Below the pieces are notes generated by a model. The model saw only the letters and a list, made by a program, of their open reading frames with translations. It was not told the origin of the DNA and searched no databases. Below, piece by piece: positions 14,956 through 23,412 of a stretch of DNA of 31,672 bases. This stretch comes from CAVSWN01 sp046728115 (lineage in GTDB: Bacteria; Acidobacteriota; Vicinamibacteria; Vicinamibacterales; CAVVIG01): contig JBKPDW010000153.1 of the NCBI GenBank assembly GCA_046728115.1, positions 1-31,672 on the forward strand, written 5' to 3'. Each line of letters opens with the position of its first letter. Positions within the stretch are counted from its first letter, which is position 1. Position numbers and translations under genes: made by a program.

Positions 14956-17340
14956 ATGAACTCGGCGTCGATGCGCGTGTCGAAGACGAAGCTGACCGGC
15001 GTGGGATGCATTTCGGCATCCGTGCTGCTCGTCGAACTCGGGATCACTCGCCTGTTCTCCGTGATTACGTGGAGTCACTTCGCCTTTCTCGCCGTCTCGC
15101 TGGCCTTGTTCGGTCTGAGCGCCAGCGCTGTGTTCATCCACGTAACGGCGCGTCACCATCCCTCCGATCGCCTGGATCGGCAATTCTGGCGCTACAGCTT
15201 GGTGTTTTCGATTTTCACGGTGGTCGTTGCGTATCTGTTTCTCCGGACACCCATCGGCACGGCGTTCACATCGCGCGGGCTCGCATCGCTCGCGGGCGTG
15301 TATACGCTGTCGGCCGCGCCGTTCTTCGCTGCCGGCGCCTGCCTGGCGCTCGCCGTCTCGCGCCTGCACCACGACATCAATCGCGTGTACGGCGCCGATC
15401 TCGTCGGCGCGGCAGCCGGTTGCCTGCTGTTCATTCCGACGCTGGAGCTGTTCGGCGGCCCCGGTCCGCTCGTCGGCGCGGCGGCGCTGGGTGCATGTGC
15501 CGCTGCGTGCTTCGCCGACACCCGCGCGCGTCGCTGGCTGGCCGGTTGCCTGTCGCTCGCGGCCGTCGCGGCGCTCGTCATTAACGTGAGCTACCCGTAT
15601 TTCGACCTCCGCTACACGAAGGCGGGCGTCCGCCCCTGGATCTTCACCAAATGGAATTCGCATTCGCGCGTGGCGGTCTACCCCGAGAGACATCACGACT
15701 GGGGCCTGTCCAAGAACTACAGGGGCGATCACCCTTTCACGTACTACATGGACATCGATGCGTCGGCATCGACCGAAATCCTCGTGGCGCAGAAACTTGC
15801 CGATGTTGCCTTTCTTCGCGACGAGGTTACGTCGTTCGGGTATCGCCTGATGCCGCCGGGCGGCGAGTCGCTGGTCATCGGACCGGGGGGTGGTCGCGAC
15901 GTGTGGTCGGCGCTCGTGTTCGGCGCCCGCCGAGTCGTCGGGGTGGAGATCAATTCGATCATCGTAAACGACGTGATGCGCGGCCGGTTTCGCGGCCGAT
16001 CAGGATTGCTGTACGAGCGGCCAGACGTTCAGGTGTTCGTCGACGACGGCCGCAATTTCGTCGCGCGATCGCACGAACGCTACGATGTGATTCAGGCCTC
16101 GCTGGTCGATACGTGGGCTGCAACGGCAGCCGGAGCGTTTTCGCTCACTGAAAACAACCTGTATACCGTCGAGGCGTTCGTCGACTACCTCCACCACCTG
16201 CGCCCCGGCGGCGTGCTGGCCATGTCGCGTTGGACCAACGAGGGCGTTCGCGTCCTGTCGCTGGCCCGTACGGCTGCCGAGCGCATGGGCTGGACCGTTG
16301 CGGATCGGTTCTTTGCCGTCGAGCGTCCCGCGATTGAGGCCGGCGAAGCCGGCGTGACGACGTTCATGCTGCGCACCACGCCGTTTTCGGCCGAGGAGAA
16401 CCGCACGTTGCGGGCGGCCGCGCACGATCTCGGGTTTCGCATCATCTACGCGCCCGGCCTCGATGGAGAACAGCCGGTTGGTTCGGGCCAGTTCGTGCGG
16501 CTCGCCACCGCGCCGGACGCTCATGTGGTCTATCGGGCGAGCGATGCCGACATCTCGCCTGTTGTCGACGATCGACCGTTCTTCTTTCAAGGCGTGAAGC
16601 CCGAGAAGATGCCGCTGAGGCTGCGTGACGCGGCGATCACCAGATCGACCGATGGGATCAGCCTGCTGGTACGTCTCCTCTACGTCTCGGTCGGCTTGGT
16701 GACGCTTTTCATCGTGCTGCCGCTGGCATTGAAGGGCGGAAGCGATCGACGCGAACTGCCGCTCGGATGGCTCAGCTACTTCGCGTGCCTCGGCGTAGGG
16801 TTCATGCTGATCGAGATCGGTCTCATGCAGCGCTTCGTGCTCTTTCTCGGGCATCCCGTCTACGCGCTCAGCGTCGTGCTGTTCACACTGCTCCTGGGCG
16901 GTGCGGCCGGCAGCCGATTGAGTCGACGCATGGGCGCGGATCCCCGCAGGCTGCTGGCTGTCACGCTGCCGATCATCGGCCTGCTCGCGGTGGCATACGC
17001 GTACCTGCTCCCGCAGATCTTCGCGGCAGGTCTGGGTCTGGCGCGTCCGCTTCGCATCGCGCTGTCGATCCTGCTGCTCGCGCCGCTCGGGATCGTGCTG
17101 GGGATGCCGCTGCCAGCCGGGATTGGCGCGCTCGGTCGTCGTCGTCCGGATCACCTGGCGTGGGTGTGGGCGATCAACGGCGCGACGTCGGTCCTCGGCT
17201 CCGTCGTCGCGATGCTGATCGCGTTGATGGTCGGCTTCCGTATCGTTGTGCTGACGGGCGCCGCGTGCTATGTCATCGCGTTGGCGCTTGGGCTTTCACT
17301 GCCAGCCAGACACCAAGAAAAAATCGAGGCGACGGTTTAG
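14956..17340 (+). CDS. Membrane-embedded spermidine-synthase-like protein
   Basis: This is a 794-residue protein counted from ATG 14956; the open frame upstream overlaps the divergent gene and lacks support. About six to seven N-terminal membrane helices (LVELGITRLFSVITWSHFAF, SLVFSIFTVVVAYLFL and others to ~210) are followed by a soluble Rossmann domain. That domain carries GPGGGRD (309-315), VEIN (330-333), DDGRNF and DVIQASLVDTW. A second membrane block of about six helices (from LLVRLLYVSVGLVTLF to the C-terminus) completes it. The layout matches the large transmembrane spermidine-synthase-like family, whose substrates are mostly unknown. The catalytic Asp pattern of true aminopropyltransferases is not clearly kept. 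It shares a promoter region with the double methyltransferase, so a joint envelope function is possible. Confidence 0.85.
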   Translation: MNSASMRVSKTKLTGVGCISASVLLVELGITRLFSVITWSHFAFLAVSLALFGLSASAVFIHVTARHHPSDRLDRQFWRYSLVFSIFTVVVAYLFLRTPIGTAFTSRGLASLAGVYTLSAAPFFAAGACLALAVSRLHHDINRVYGADLVGAAAGCLLFIPTLELFGGPGPLVGAAALGACAAACFADTRARRWLAGCLSLAAVAALVINVSYPYFDLRYTKAGVRPWIFTKWNSHSRVAVYPERHHDWGLSKNYRGDHPFTYYMDIDASASTEILVAQKLADVAFLRDEVTSFGYRLMPPGGESLVIGPGGGRDVWSALVFGARRVVGVEINSIIVNDVMRGRFRGRSGLLYERPDVQVFVDDGRNFVARSHERYDVIQASLVDTWAATAAGAFSLTENNLYTVEAFVDYLHHLRPGGVLAMSRWTNEGVRVLSLARTAAERMGWTVADRFFAVERPAIEAGEAGVTTFMLRTTPFSAEENRTLRAAAHDLGFRIIYAPGLDGEQPVGSGQFVRLATAPDAHVVYRASDADISPVVDDRPFFFQGVKPEKMPLRLRDAAITRSTDGISLLVRLLYVSVGLVTLFIVLPLALKGGSDRRELPLGWLSYFACLGVGFMLIEIGLMQRFVLFLGHPVYALSVVLFTLLLGGAAGSRLSRRMGADPRRLLAVTLPIIGLLAVAYAYLLPQIFAAGLGLARPLRIALSILLLAPLGIVLGMPLPAGIGALGRRRPDHLAWVWAINGATSVLGSVVAMLIALMVGFRIVVLTGAACYVIALALGLSLPARHQEKIEATV

Positions 17341-17348
17341 CCTGTCCA

Positions 17349-17616
17349 TCAGATTTTGGCAGTGAAGATTCTGGGGTCTATTTTCAAGCCTGCCTCGGCG
17401 TACTCGCGCCCTTTCGCCTCTTGACCGGAGTGGATGGCCAGCCAAACCATGCGCGATCGAGGGCGATACATTCCCATAACCGTCGCGGGCTGTTGGCCAG
17501 CGCTTCGCTGCCGATTCGCAGATCCTTCGCTCGTCGTCGTGTCGCTTCGCCTTCCAATAGAGCGTCAACAGCCTTTCGTACGTCCCGGGTGTGCTCGTCT
17601 CGTTGGCCAGTCGTGA
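17349..17616 (-). pseudogene. Frameshifted remnant of a TPR-like gene
   Basis: The minus strand reads protein-like text in three successive frames: SRLANETSTPGTYERLL with TLYWKAKRHDDERR, then EALANSPRRLWECIALDRAW, then AIHSGQEAKGREYAEAGLKI with DPRIFTAKI and a stop at 17349-17351. The pieces are collinear, and the helix-rich pattern (TYERLLTLYWKAKR, AEAGLKIDP) resembles tetratricopeptide repeats. Two small indels would restore one frame. No start is visible. The rest of the 437-bp gap (17617-17777) holds only the promoter region of the TonB receptor gene. Confidence 0.4.
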
Positions 17617-17688
17617 CACACTTGACACAACAGCAAATCCGTTTTTTTGGGGCTGAGTAACCCTTCGTCTCCTGTTCGATAACTCTGC

Positions 17689-17717
17689 TTGACTCACGGG
17701 GTGCCGCGGGCTTACAA
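17689..17717 (+). promoter_or_regulatory. Candidate promoter of the TonB receptor gene
   Basis: TTGACT (17689-17694) is followed after 17 bp by TTACAA (17712-17717). The -35 is good and the -10 weak. This would give a leader of about 55 nt with AGGGAG (17762-17767) ten bases before the ATG. Confidence 0.35.
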
Positions 17718-17777
17718 ACGGCGACACTCTACGTATCTTCGACCACGGCCGTTTCTCCACAAGGGAGCAGAGCACCC

Positions 17778-20700
17778 ATGCAGCATCATCGAAAGTGGGG
17801 ATTCAGACTGCTCGCATTCGCCGTTGTCGTTCTCGGGTTTTCTGACGGAGCCCTCGCCCAGAAAACGACCGGGGACATCACTGGCACCGTCACCGACTCG
17901 ACCGGCGCGGTCGTGCCAGGGGCTACTATCGACGCCGTCTGCCCGGCGACGAATCTCAGGCGTACGGCGATGAGCGACGCTCAGGGCAGCTACAGCCTGC
18001 CTGAGCTGCCGATCTGTGTCTATCGGGTGACGGCCGAGCTGTCCGGCTTCAAGGGCGTCGTCCGTGAAGTCCAGGTCGCGGTTAGCTCGCTCACGAAGGC
18101 CGATTTCAGACTCGAGGTCGGCACCCTCGGCGAGACGATCACCGTCGAAGCCGCCTCTCCGATCGTCGAATTCTCGGACAAGCTCAACAACAACGTCGAC
18201 ACCCAGCGCATTACGGAGCTTCCGCTGAGTGGCCGCGACTTCAACTCGCTTCTCGCGGTCACGCCGGGCGTGCAGCGCGACCCCGGGGGCGGGTTCATCG
18301 CGGTCAGCATCAGCGGGATGCGTCGCACGTCGAACAACTACATGATCGACGGCATCTCGAACAACGACCGCTACTACGGCGACTCGGTGATGAACCAGGT
18401 CGGGATCCTCGGCGTGCCGGCGACGCTGGTGCCGATGGACGCTATCGCCGAGTTCACGATTCAGCAGACGCCGTCGGCCGAATTCGGCGTCAAGGGCGGC
18501 GCCGCGATCAACGTGGTGATGAAGAGCGGCACCAATCAGGCCCACGGGACCGGATATTACTTCCGCCACGACAAATGGACCGACTCCCCGAATTTCTTCG
18601 TCAAGCGCAGCGGCGGCGAAACGACGGACGTCAAGAACCAGCAGTACGGCGGCACGTTCGGCGGCCCAATCGTCAAGGACAAGACGTTCTTCTTCGGGTA
18701 CTTCGAGGGGCAGCGGCTGAGTTTCGTGGCGCCGTACGACGTCTTCATTCCGCGCCCCTCCGAAATCGCCGCGGCGCGGGGCCGGATCGCTGCGGCGCGC
18801 ATGACGACGAATCTGATAGGCGAAAACCTGCTGAAATATTACCCGACTTCCGAATCCGGAAAGATGACGATCAACGGGGTCAGCTTCGCCGACATGTCGA
18901 CCTTCTCGGTGAAGCTCGATCATCGCCTTAACAACAACAACCTCGTCAACGGTCGATTCTTCTACGGCTACACCAACCAGTCCGCTCCCGCACTCAACAC
19001 CGGTTTTGTGACGCCGGCAAACGGCCCGGCCGACATGTTCAACACCGTCATCAACCCGGCGCAGAACACCGCGCTCTTCGGTCTGGTCTGGAACTCGACG
19101 ATCTCGTCGCATACGCTGCTCGAGACGCGGATGGGCTACACGACGATCGGGCAGACGCTCGATATTCCAGGAAACAAGATCGATCCGAAGACCCTGGGTC
19201 TCGACACGGGACCACTGGACCCAGCGGACCTTGGTATCCCCACTGTGTATCTTGGATATTTCGGTTACATCGGCGGCGTGGGCGGCTATCCGATCTCCAC
19301 GAATCCTACGTCATCCTGGAGCGTGTCAACCGCTCTCACGCATATGCGTGGTCAGCACACGTTCAAGACCGGTGGCAGCTGGGACCTCGGCAAGAACCAC
19401 AGTCTCCGGAACCGAGCACGGACGACCATGCAGATCAGCGGCGGCACGTTCGATAACGTCGATTCGCTTGTCGCTCTTCTCCTCGGCCGCTTCGACAACG
19501 CAGGTCGGTCGTTCGGGTCGACGTCGCGTACCATGAGCCAGCCATCGCTGGGCATGTTCGTCAACGATGACTGGAAGGTGTCTTCGCGTGTGACGGTCAG
19601 CGGCGGGTTGCGTTACGACATTCACTGGCCGGTCCGTGAGGCAAATGATCTCGAGTCGAAATTCGTCCCGAGTTTGGGGAAGTTGGTGCGTGTCGGACAG
19701 GGAATCGATCAGCTCTACGAGACGAGCCACAACTTCGGGCCACGCGCTGGGCTGGCGTGGGACGTCACCGGAAACGGCAAGACGAGCTTCAGAACCGGGT
19801 ACTCGCTGACCTACGATCTGCCCGATTTCAAGTTCATCCACTCGCCGAATACGACGTGGAGCGGCCTTGGCGCGAGGGCGGGCGCCATGACGAACCCGGA
19901 TCTCGGCATCTTCTCCGTGAGCCTCGTGGGCGACACCGCCCACCTGCCGGACAGTCCTCTTGCGACGTGCCTGAATCCGAACACGGGGGCGCCCGGCGAC
20001 TATGTCTGCGCGCAGCCCGGTGTGCCTCTGTACGGCAACAGCCCAAGTGGTCAGCCGCCATTCAATGCCTGGACGATCATCGACGACTATCGCACGCCGA
20101 TGGTCCACTACTATCACGCGACGCTTCAACGCGAGCTGTTCCGCTTGAACGCGGTCACGGTGTCGTACGTGATGTCGCGCGGCCGAGATTTGAACTGGTT
20201 CAGCGACATCAACGGGCCGCCGCTCGGCACGCCTCTCGACCGGATTCAACAGAGCCGGCCGTTCTACAGCGTGGCGCCCGATCTGAAGCACATCATTCAG
20301 ATGAACAACGATGGGAAGTCGTGGTACGACGCGATGCAGCTGTCGTATCGGCAGAACAGCTGGCACGGTATCAACTCCCAGTACAACTACACGCTGTCGA
20401 GATGCGACGACTACAACTCGGACAACAGCCGCGGCCGCAACAACTTTCCACAGGCGAACAATCCGTACGATCCGGCGGGGAACAAGGGTCCATGTGCCTT
20501 TGACCGGCGCCACAATTTCAATATCGCCGGCACCTATTCATTGCCCGACAGCAATGCACTCGGATCGGTGAGCCGCGGCTGGGCGATCGGTACGGTGTTC
20601 ACCGCGTTGACGGGCGCGCCGTTCACGCCGAACATCAGCAGCCGCGACCGGTCGGGCCAGGACACGGGATCGCTGCGCGCTGATTGTTTCGCCTCACCGA

Positions 20701-21083
20701 TCTACAACTATGATCCGGACTATCTCTATCCGAACGCGACGACGACGAATGCGTTCATTACGAACGCATCGGCCGCATTCGGCACGCCGGCGACAGGAAA
20801 ACTCGGGACCTGCGGCCGCAACTCGGCGCGATTGCCGGGCCTGACACAATTGGATCTGAACATCCTCAAGTCGTTCCATCTGTCAGGCAACTCGAGAATC
20901 GAGGCGCGGTGGGAGATCTTCAACGTCCTCAATCGCGTGAACCTCGGCCTCTTCCCGAGCACCAACGTTCGCAGTGGCGCGTTTGCGATCATCAATTCGA
21001 CCCCTGACGTCGATGCCGGCAACCCGGTGATCGCGCAGGGCGGTCCGCGCGCGATGCAGTGGGCCATTAAGGTGCTGTTCTGA
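17778..21083 (+). CDS. Oar-like TonB-dependent outer-membrane receptor
   Basis: This 1101-residue outer-membrane protein has a signal peptide (LLAFAVVVLGFSDGALAQ, to ~28). A carboxypeptidase-regulatory-like beta-sandwich follows (~30-115: GDITGTVTDSTGAVVPGATI, SDAQGSYSLPELP, YRVTAELSGFKG), then a plug domain (ITELPLSGRDFNSLLAVTPG, SISGMRRTSNNYMIDG, IAEFTIQQTPSAEFGVKGGA) and a long beta-barrel (GTGYYFRHDKW, FGGPIVKDKTFFFGYFEGQR) ending in the aromatic sequence AIKVLF, as expected for BAM insertion. This architecture is typical of Acidobacteriota, which carry many copies for import of glycans or peptides. The ligand cannot be read. A strong intrinsic terminator follows about 60 bp downstream. 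Confidence 0.93.
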   Translation: MQHHRKWGFRLLAFAVVVLGFSDGALAQKTTGDITGTVTDSTGAVVPGATIDAVCPATNLRRTAMSDAQGSYSLPELPICVYRVTAELSGFKGVVREVQVAVSSLTKADFRLEVGTLGETITVEAASPIVEFSDKLNNNVDTQRITELPLSGRDFNSLLAVTPGVQRDPGGGFIAVSISGMRRTSNNYMIDGISNNDRYYGDSVMNQVGILGVPATLVPMDAIAEFTIQQTPSAEFGVKGGAAINVVMKSGTNQAHGTGYYFRHDKWTDSPNFFVKRSGGETTDVKNQQYGGTFGGPIVKDKTFFFGYFEGQRLSFVAPYDVFIPRPSEIAAARGRIAAARMTTNLIGENLLKYYPTSESGKMTINGVSFADMSTFSVKLDHRLNNNNLVNGRFFYGYTNQSAPALNTGFVTPANGPADMFNTVINPAQNTALFGLVWNSTISSHTLLETRMGYTTIGQTLDIPGNKIDPKTLGLDTGPLDPADLGIPTVYLGYFGYIGGVGGYPISTNPTSSWSVSTALTHMRGQHTFKTGGSWDLGKNHSLRNRARTTMQISGGTFDNVDSLVALLLGRFDNAGRSFGSTSRTMSQPSLGMFVNDDWKVSSRVTVSGGLRYDIHWPVREANDLESKFVPSLGKLVRVGQGIDQLYETSHNFGPRAGLAWDVTGNGKTSFRTGYSLTYDLPDFKFIHSPNTTWSGLGARAGAMTNPDLGIFSVSLVGDTAHLPDSPLATCLNPNTGAPGDYVCAQPGVPLYGNSPSGQPPFNAWTIIDDYRTPMVHYYHATLQRELFRLNAVTVSYVMSRGRDLNWFSDINGPPLGTPLDRIQQSRPFYSVAPDLKHIIQMNNDGKSWYDAMQLSYRQNSWHGINSQYNYTLSRCDDYNSDNSRGRNNFPQANNPYDPAGNKGPCAFDRRHNFNIAGTYSLPDSNALGSVSRGWAIGTVFTALTGAPFTPNISSRDRSGQDTGSLRADCFASPIYNYDPDYLYPNATTTNAFITNASAAFGTPATGKLGTCGRNSARLPGLTQLDLNILKSFHLSGNSRIEARWEIFNVLNRVNLGLFPSTNVRSGAFAIINSTPDVDAGNPVIAQGGPRAMQWAIKVLF

Positions 21084-21097
21084 CGCTGGAAACTTTA

Positions 21098-21125
21098 GTG
21101 TGAAGTCCGAAGTCTGAAGTAGGAA
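21098..21125. repeat. Heptamer repeat site B after the TonB receptor gene
   Basis: Four units in exact 7-nt register (GTGTGAA, GTCCGAA, GTCTGAA, GTAGGAA) lie 15 bp after the stop codon. Bases 21101-21120 are complementary to 21292-21311 in site C, with two G-U pairs. Confidence 0.8.
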
Positions 21126-21138
21126 CGAACAGTAAAAT

Positions 21139-21170
21139 AAGGGCCGACCCTTTTGGGCGGCCCTTTTTTT
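21139..21170 (+). terminator. Strong intrinsic terminator
   Basis: GGGCCG-A-CCC (21141-21150), loop TTTT, then GGG-CGGCCC (21155-21163) forms a 9-bp GC-rich stem with one bulged A. It is followed by seven T (21164-21170). It ends the TonB receptor transcript. Confidence 0.9.
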
Positions 21171-21190
21171 GTGACCATGGCTGATCGTCG

Positions 21191-23152
21191 ATGGCTCCAC
21201 GCTCAGTAACGGCGAGTCGATGCGTGGCGCTTACCGGGCTGCTGTTCGGCACGATCGGGGCATTGCATGGGTCCACCACTTCGGCCTTTAGATTTCAGAC
21301 TTCGGATTTCAAAACTCGCCCGAGCGTCCTCTTCGTAACACTCGACACCACGAGAGCCGACCGGATGGGCTTTCTCGGATCCTCACGCGGCCTCACTCCC
21401 ACGCTGGACCGACTGGCCCGACAGTCGATTGTGTTCACGCGCGCCTACTCCCAAGCGCCGATCACGCCCGTTTCGCATGCGACGCTCTTGACCGGTTTGT
21501 TCCCTCCCACTCATCAGGTCACCGACTTTGGCGATCCGCTTCCACCGTCCGTGCCGTATCTTCCGGCGCTCTTGAAAGCCCGCGGGTATCAGACGGCAGC
21601 CTTCGTCGCAGCATTGGTTCTCGATCCTCGCGAAGGAACCGCTCCTGGATTCGATCGGGCATTCGACGTGTACGACGCTGGATTCCGGATCCGGCGTCCC
21701 GGCGAGAACAGGTATCAGAGCGTGGAACGGCGCGGCAGCGACGTTGTCGCGCGAGCCCTCAAGTGGCTCGACGCGGGGGATCGCTCGACGTTTTTCCTGT
21801 GGGTTCATTTGTACGATCCGCACGAACCTTACGATCCGCCATCCGAAATGAAGCGGCGGTTCCCCTCGGCGCCCTACGATGGCGAGATCGCCGAAGTCGA
21901 TCGGCTCGTTGGGCTGCTGCTGAATCGTGTCGGTCCGTCTGCGCTCGTCGTCGTCGCTGCCGATCATGGCGAGGCGCTCGGTGATCATGGGGAGGAGACG
22001 CACGGCGTCTTTCTCTACGATGCGACGTTGCATGTCCCGCTGTTGATCCAACTGCCGAATCAGCGAGGTTCCGGCGCGAGAGTCACAACGCGGGTCCGGC
22101 TTGCCGATATCGCGCCGACGGTGCTCGAAGCAGTGGGTGCGCCAGTCCCACCGGCCATGCAGGGGCAGACGCTCATTCCGCTTCTCGCGTCGGGCGGTGC
22201 GGACCGTCCGGTGTACGCCGAGACCGAATACCCGCGGCGCGCCTTCGGCTGGAGTCCGCTCGCGGCGTGGCGGGCGGATCGATTCCTGTTCGTCCGAGCG
22301 CCCCGCCGCGAGCTCTACGACCTCGTCGCCGATCCGGGTGCGCTCCACAACGTCGCGGACTCGCGCTCGCGCGTTGCCGATGGGCTCGAGGCCGAGCTTG
22401 ATCAATTCATCCGCGGGTCAACCGGAACCGATCCGAAATCCCGCGTCGATCCCGCTCTGGCCAAACGGCTGGCATCCCTCGGCTATGTCGCGGGCTCAGG
22501 ATCCGGGCAATCGATAGCGCGCACCGATCCCAAGGACCGCATTTCGGTGGCCAACGCGCTTCATACTGCGGTAAGCGCGGTAGAGGACGGCGCGTTCCAG
22601 AAGGCGATTCCGCTTCTCGAAAGAGTCACGGCCGAGGAGCCTACGATTCAGATGGCTCAATTGCAGTTGGGAGTCGCGCGCGCTCGCCAGCGACAATACG
22701 CGCAGGCGATTGGACCTCTAAGGAAAGCCATCACCCTTCAACCGAACGCGATGCTCGCGCACTACGAGCTCGCCATGGCCTTGTACGAGACAGGCGACCT
22801 GAAAACGTCGGCCGCGCATTTCGAGATCGTCACCTCGCACATGCCGAAGTGGGCGGACGCACGGTTTTCGCTCGGCTCTGTATACGCGCGGATTGATCGC
22901 GTGTCTGACGCCGTGACGGAGCTGAAAGCTGCGCTCGACCTCGCCCCACGGCACTTCCGCGCGAATCTGTTGCTTGGGCGCCTCTACACGCTGCAAGGCC
23001 ATGCCTCGCTTGCGCTTCCGCTACTGAAGACGGCGGTCGATGTTCAGCGATCGTCAGCGGAAGCGCACCGGTTCCTGGCGGATGCGTACGAGAAACTGGG
23101 GCGGGTCGCCGAAGCGGAGCAGGAGCGTCAGCAGGCGAAGCTTGGCAAATGA
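21191..23152 (+). CDS. Secreted sulfatase-family hydrolase with C-terminal TPR repeats
   Basis: This 653-residue protein has a signal peptide (~10-32), then an alkaline-phosphatase-superfamily sulfatase domain (45-~410). Its metal ligands are Asp52 and Asp57 in TLDTTRAD and the ADHGEALGDHGEETHG block (D258, H259, H271). The position that is formylglycine Cys/Ser in true sulfatases appears to be Thr92 in APITPVSHATLLTG, so it is more likely a phosphodiesterase, phosphotransferase or non-classical hydrolase. Residues ~455-645 are about five TPR units (FQKAIPLLERVTAEEP, YAQAIGPLRKAITLQPNA, DAVTELKAALDLAPRHF). Residues 30-41 (TSAFRFQTSDFK) are encoded by a heptamer repeat between signal peptide and domain. 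The start has no clear ribosome site. Confidence 0.85.
   Translation: MAPRSVTASRCVALTGLLFGTIGALHGSTTSAFRFQTSDFKTRPSVLFVTLDTTRADRMGFLGSSRGLTPTLDRLARQSIVFTRAYSQAPITPVSHATLLTGLFPPTHQVTDFGDPLPPSVPYLPALLKARGYQTAAFVAALVLDPREGTAPGFDRAFDVYDAGFRIRRPGENRYQSVERRGSDVVARALKWLDAGDRSTFFLWVHLYDPHEPYDPPSEMKRRFPSAPYDGEIAEVDRLVGLLLNRVGPSALVVVAADHGEALGDHGEETHGVFLYDATLHVPLLIQLPNQRGSGARVTTRVRLADIAPTVLEAVGAPVPPAMQGQTLIPLLASGGADRPVYAETEYPRRAFGWSPLAAWRADRFLFVRAPRRELYDLVADPGALHNVADSRSRVADGLEAELDQFIRGSTGTDPKSRVDPALAKRLASLGYVAGSGSGQSIARTDPKDRISVANALHTAVSAVEDGAFQKAIPLLERVTAEEPTIQMAQLQLGVARARQRQYAQAIGPLRKAITLQPNAMLAHYELAMALYETGDLKTSAAHFEIVTSHMPKWADARFSLGSVYARIDRVSDAVTELKAALDLAPRHFRANLLLGRLYTLQGHASLALPLLKTAVDVQRSSAEAHRFLADAYEKLGRVAEAEQERQQAKLGK
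21279..21313. repeat. Heptamer repeat site C inside the sulfatase gene
   Basis: Five units in 7-nt register (CTTCGGC, CTTTAGA, TTTCAGA, CTTCGGA, TTTCAAA) are read in frame and encode the linker after the signal peptide. They are in the opposite orientation to site B. Confidence 0.8.
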
Positions 23153-23301
23153 CTCAAACTGTACGTCTGGCTATCGTGCGGACGTGCTCTCCGTGAAGGT
23201 GTTGTACGCGGTTCGCACCTCCTCAGTGCAGAACACCGCGTGATGAAAAGGCGGCGTCATCTGTCGCGCCGAATTGGCTGCGGCGCGATGAGCATGTCTC
23301 G

Positions 23302-23307
23302 TAGAAT
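23302..23307 (+). promoter_or_regulatory. -10 element TAGAAT before the kinase leader frame
   Basis: TAGAAT ends 9 nt before the ATG of the short leader frame at 23317, and no Shine-Dalgarno lies between. No good -35 is visible. The preceding 150 bp after the sulfatase stop (23153-23301) contain only a 29-codon minus-strand frame (23171-23260) that I do not recognise. Confidence 0.35.
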
Positions 23308-23316
23308 AGGCGGTCG

Positions 23317-23412
23317 ATGGCTCTAATGGCAGGCGCTCGGCTCGACCAGTACGAGATCGCGGCCTTTCTCGGGGCCGGTTCCTCGACTCGCTCTCGCAAC
23401 ACGCAATGCTGA
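23317..23412 (+). pseudogene. 31-codon kinase-start remnant overlapping the kinase gene start
   Basis: The frame reads MALMAGARLDQYEIAAFLGAG and then SSTRSRNTQC before a TGA. Its first 21 residues parallel the N-terminus of the adjacent kinase (GAKLGSYEIVGSLGAGGMGEV). At DNA level GTACGAGATCG and CTCGGGGCCGG recur 86 bp apart with the same internal spacing. The TGA (23410-23412) falls four bases into the kinase frame, after its ATG at 23406, so translation could be coupled. It looks like the stump of a second kinase gene, or a leader peptide derived from one. Confidence 0.5.
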
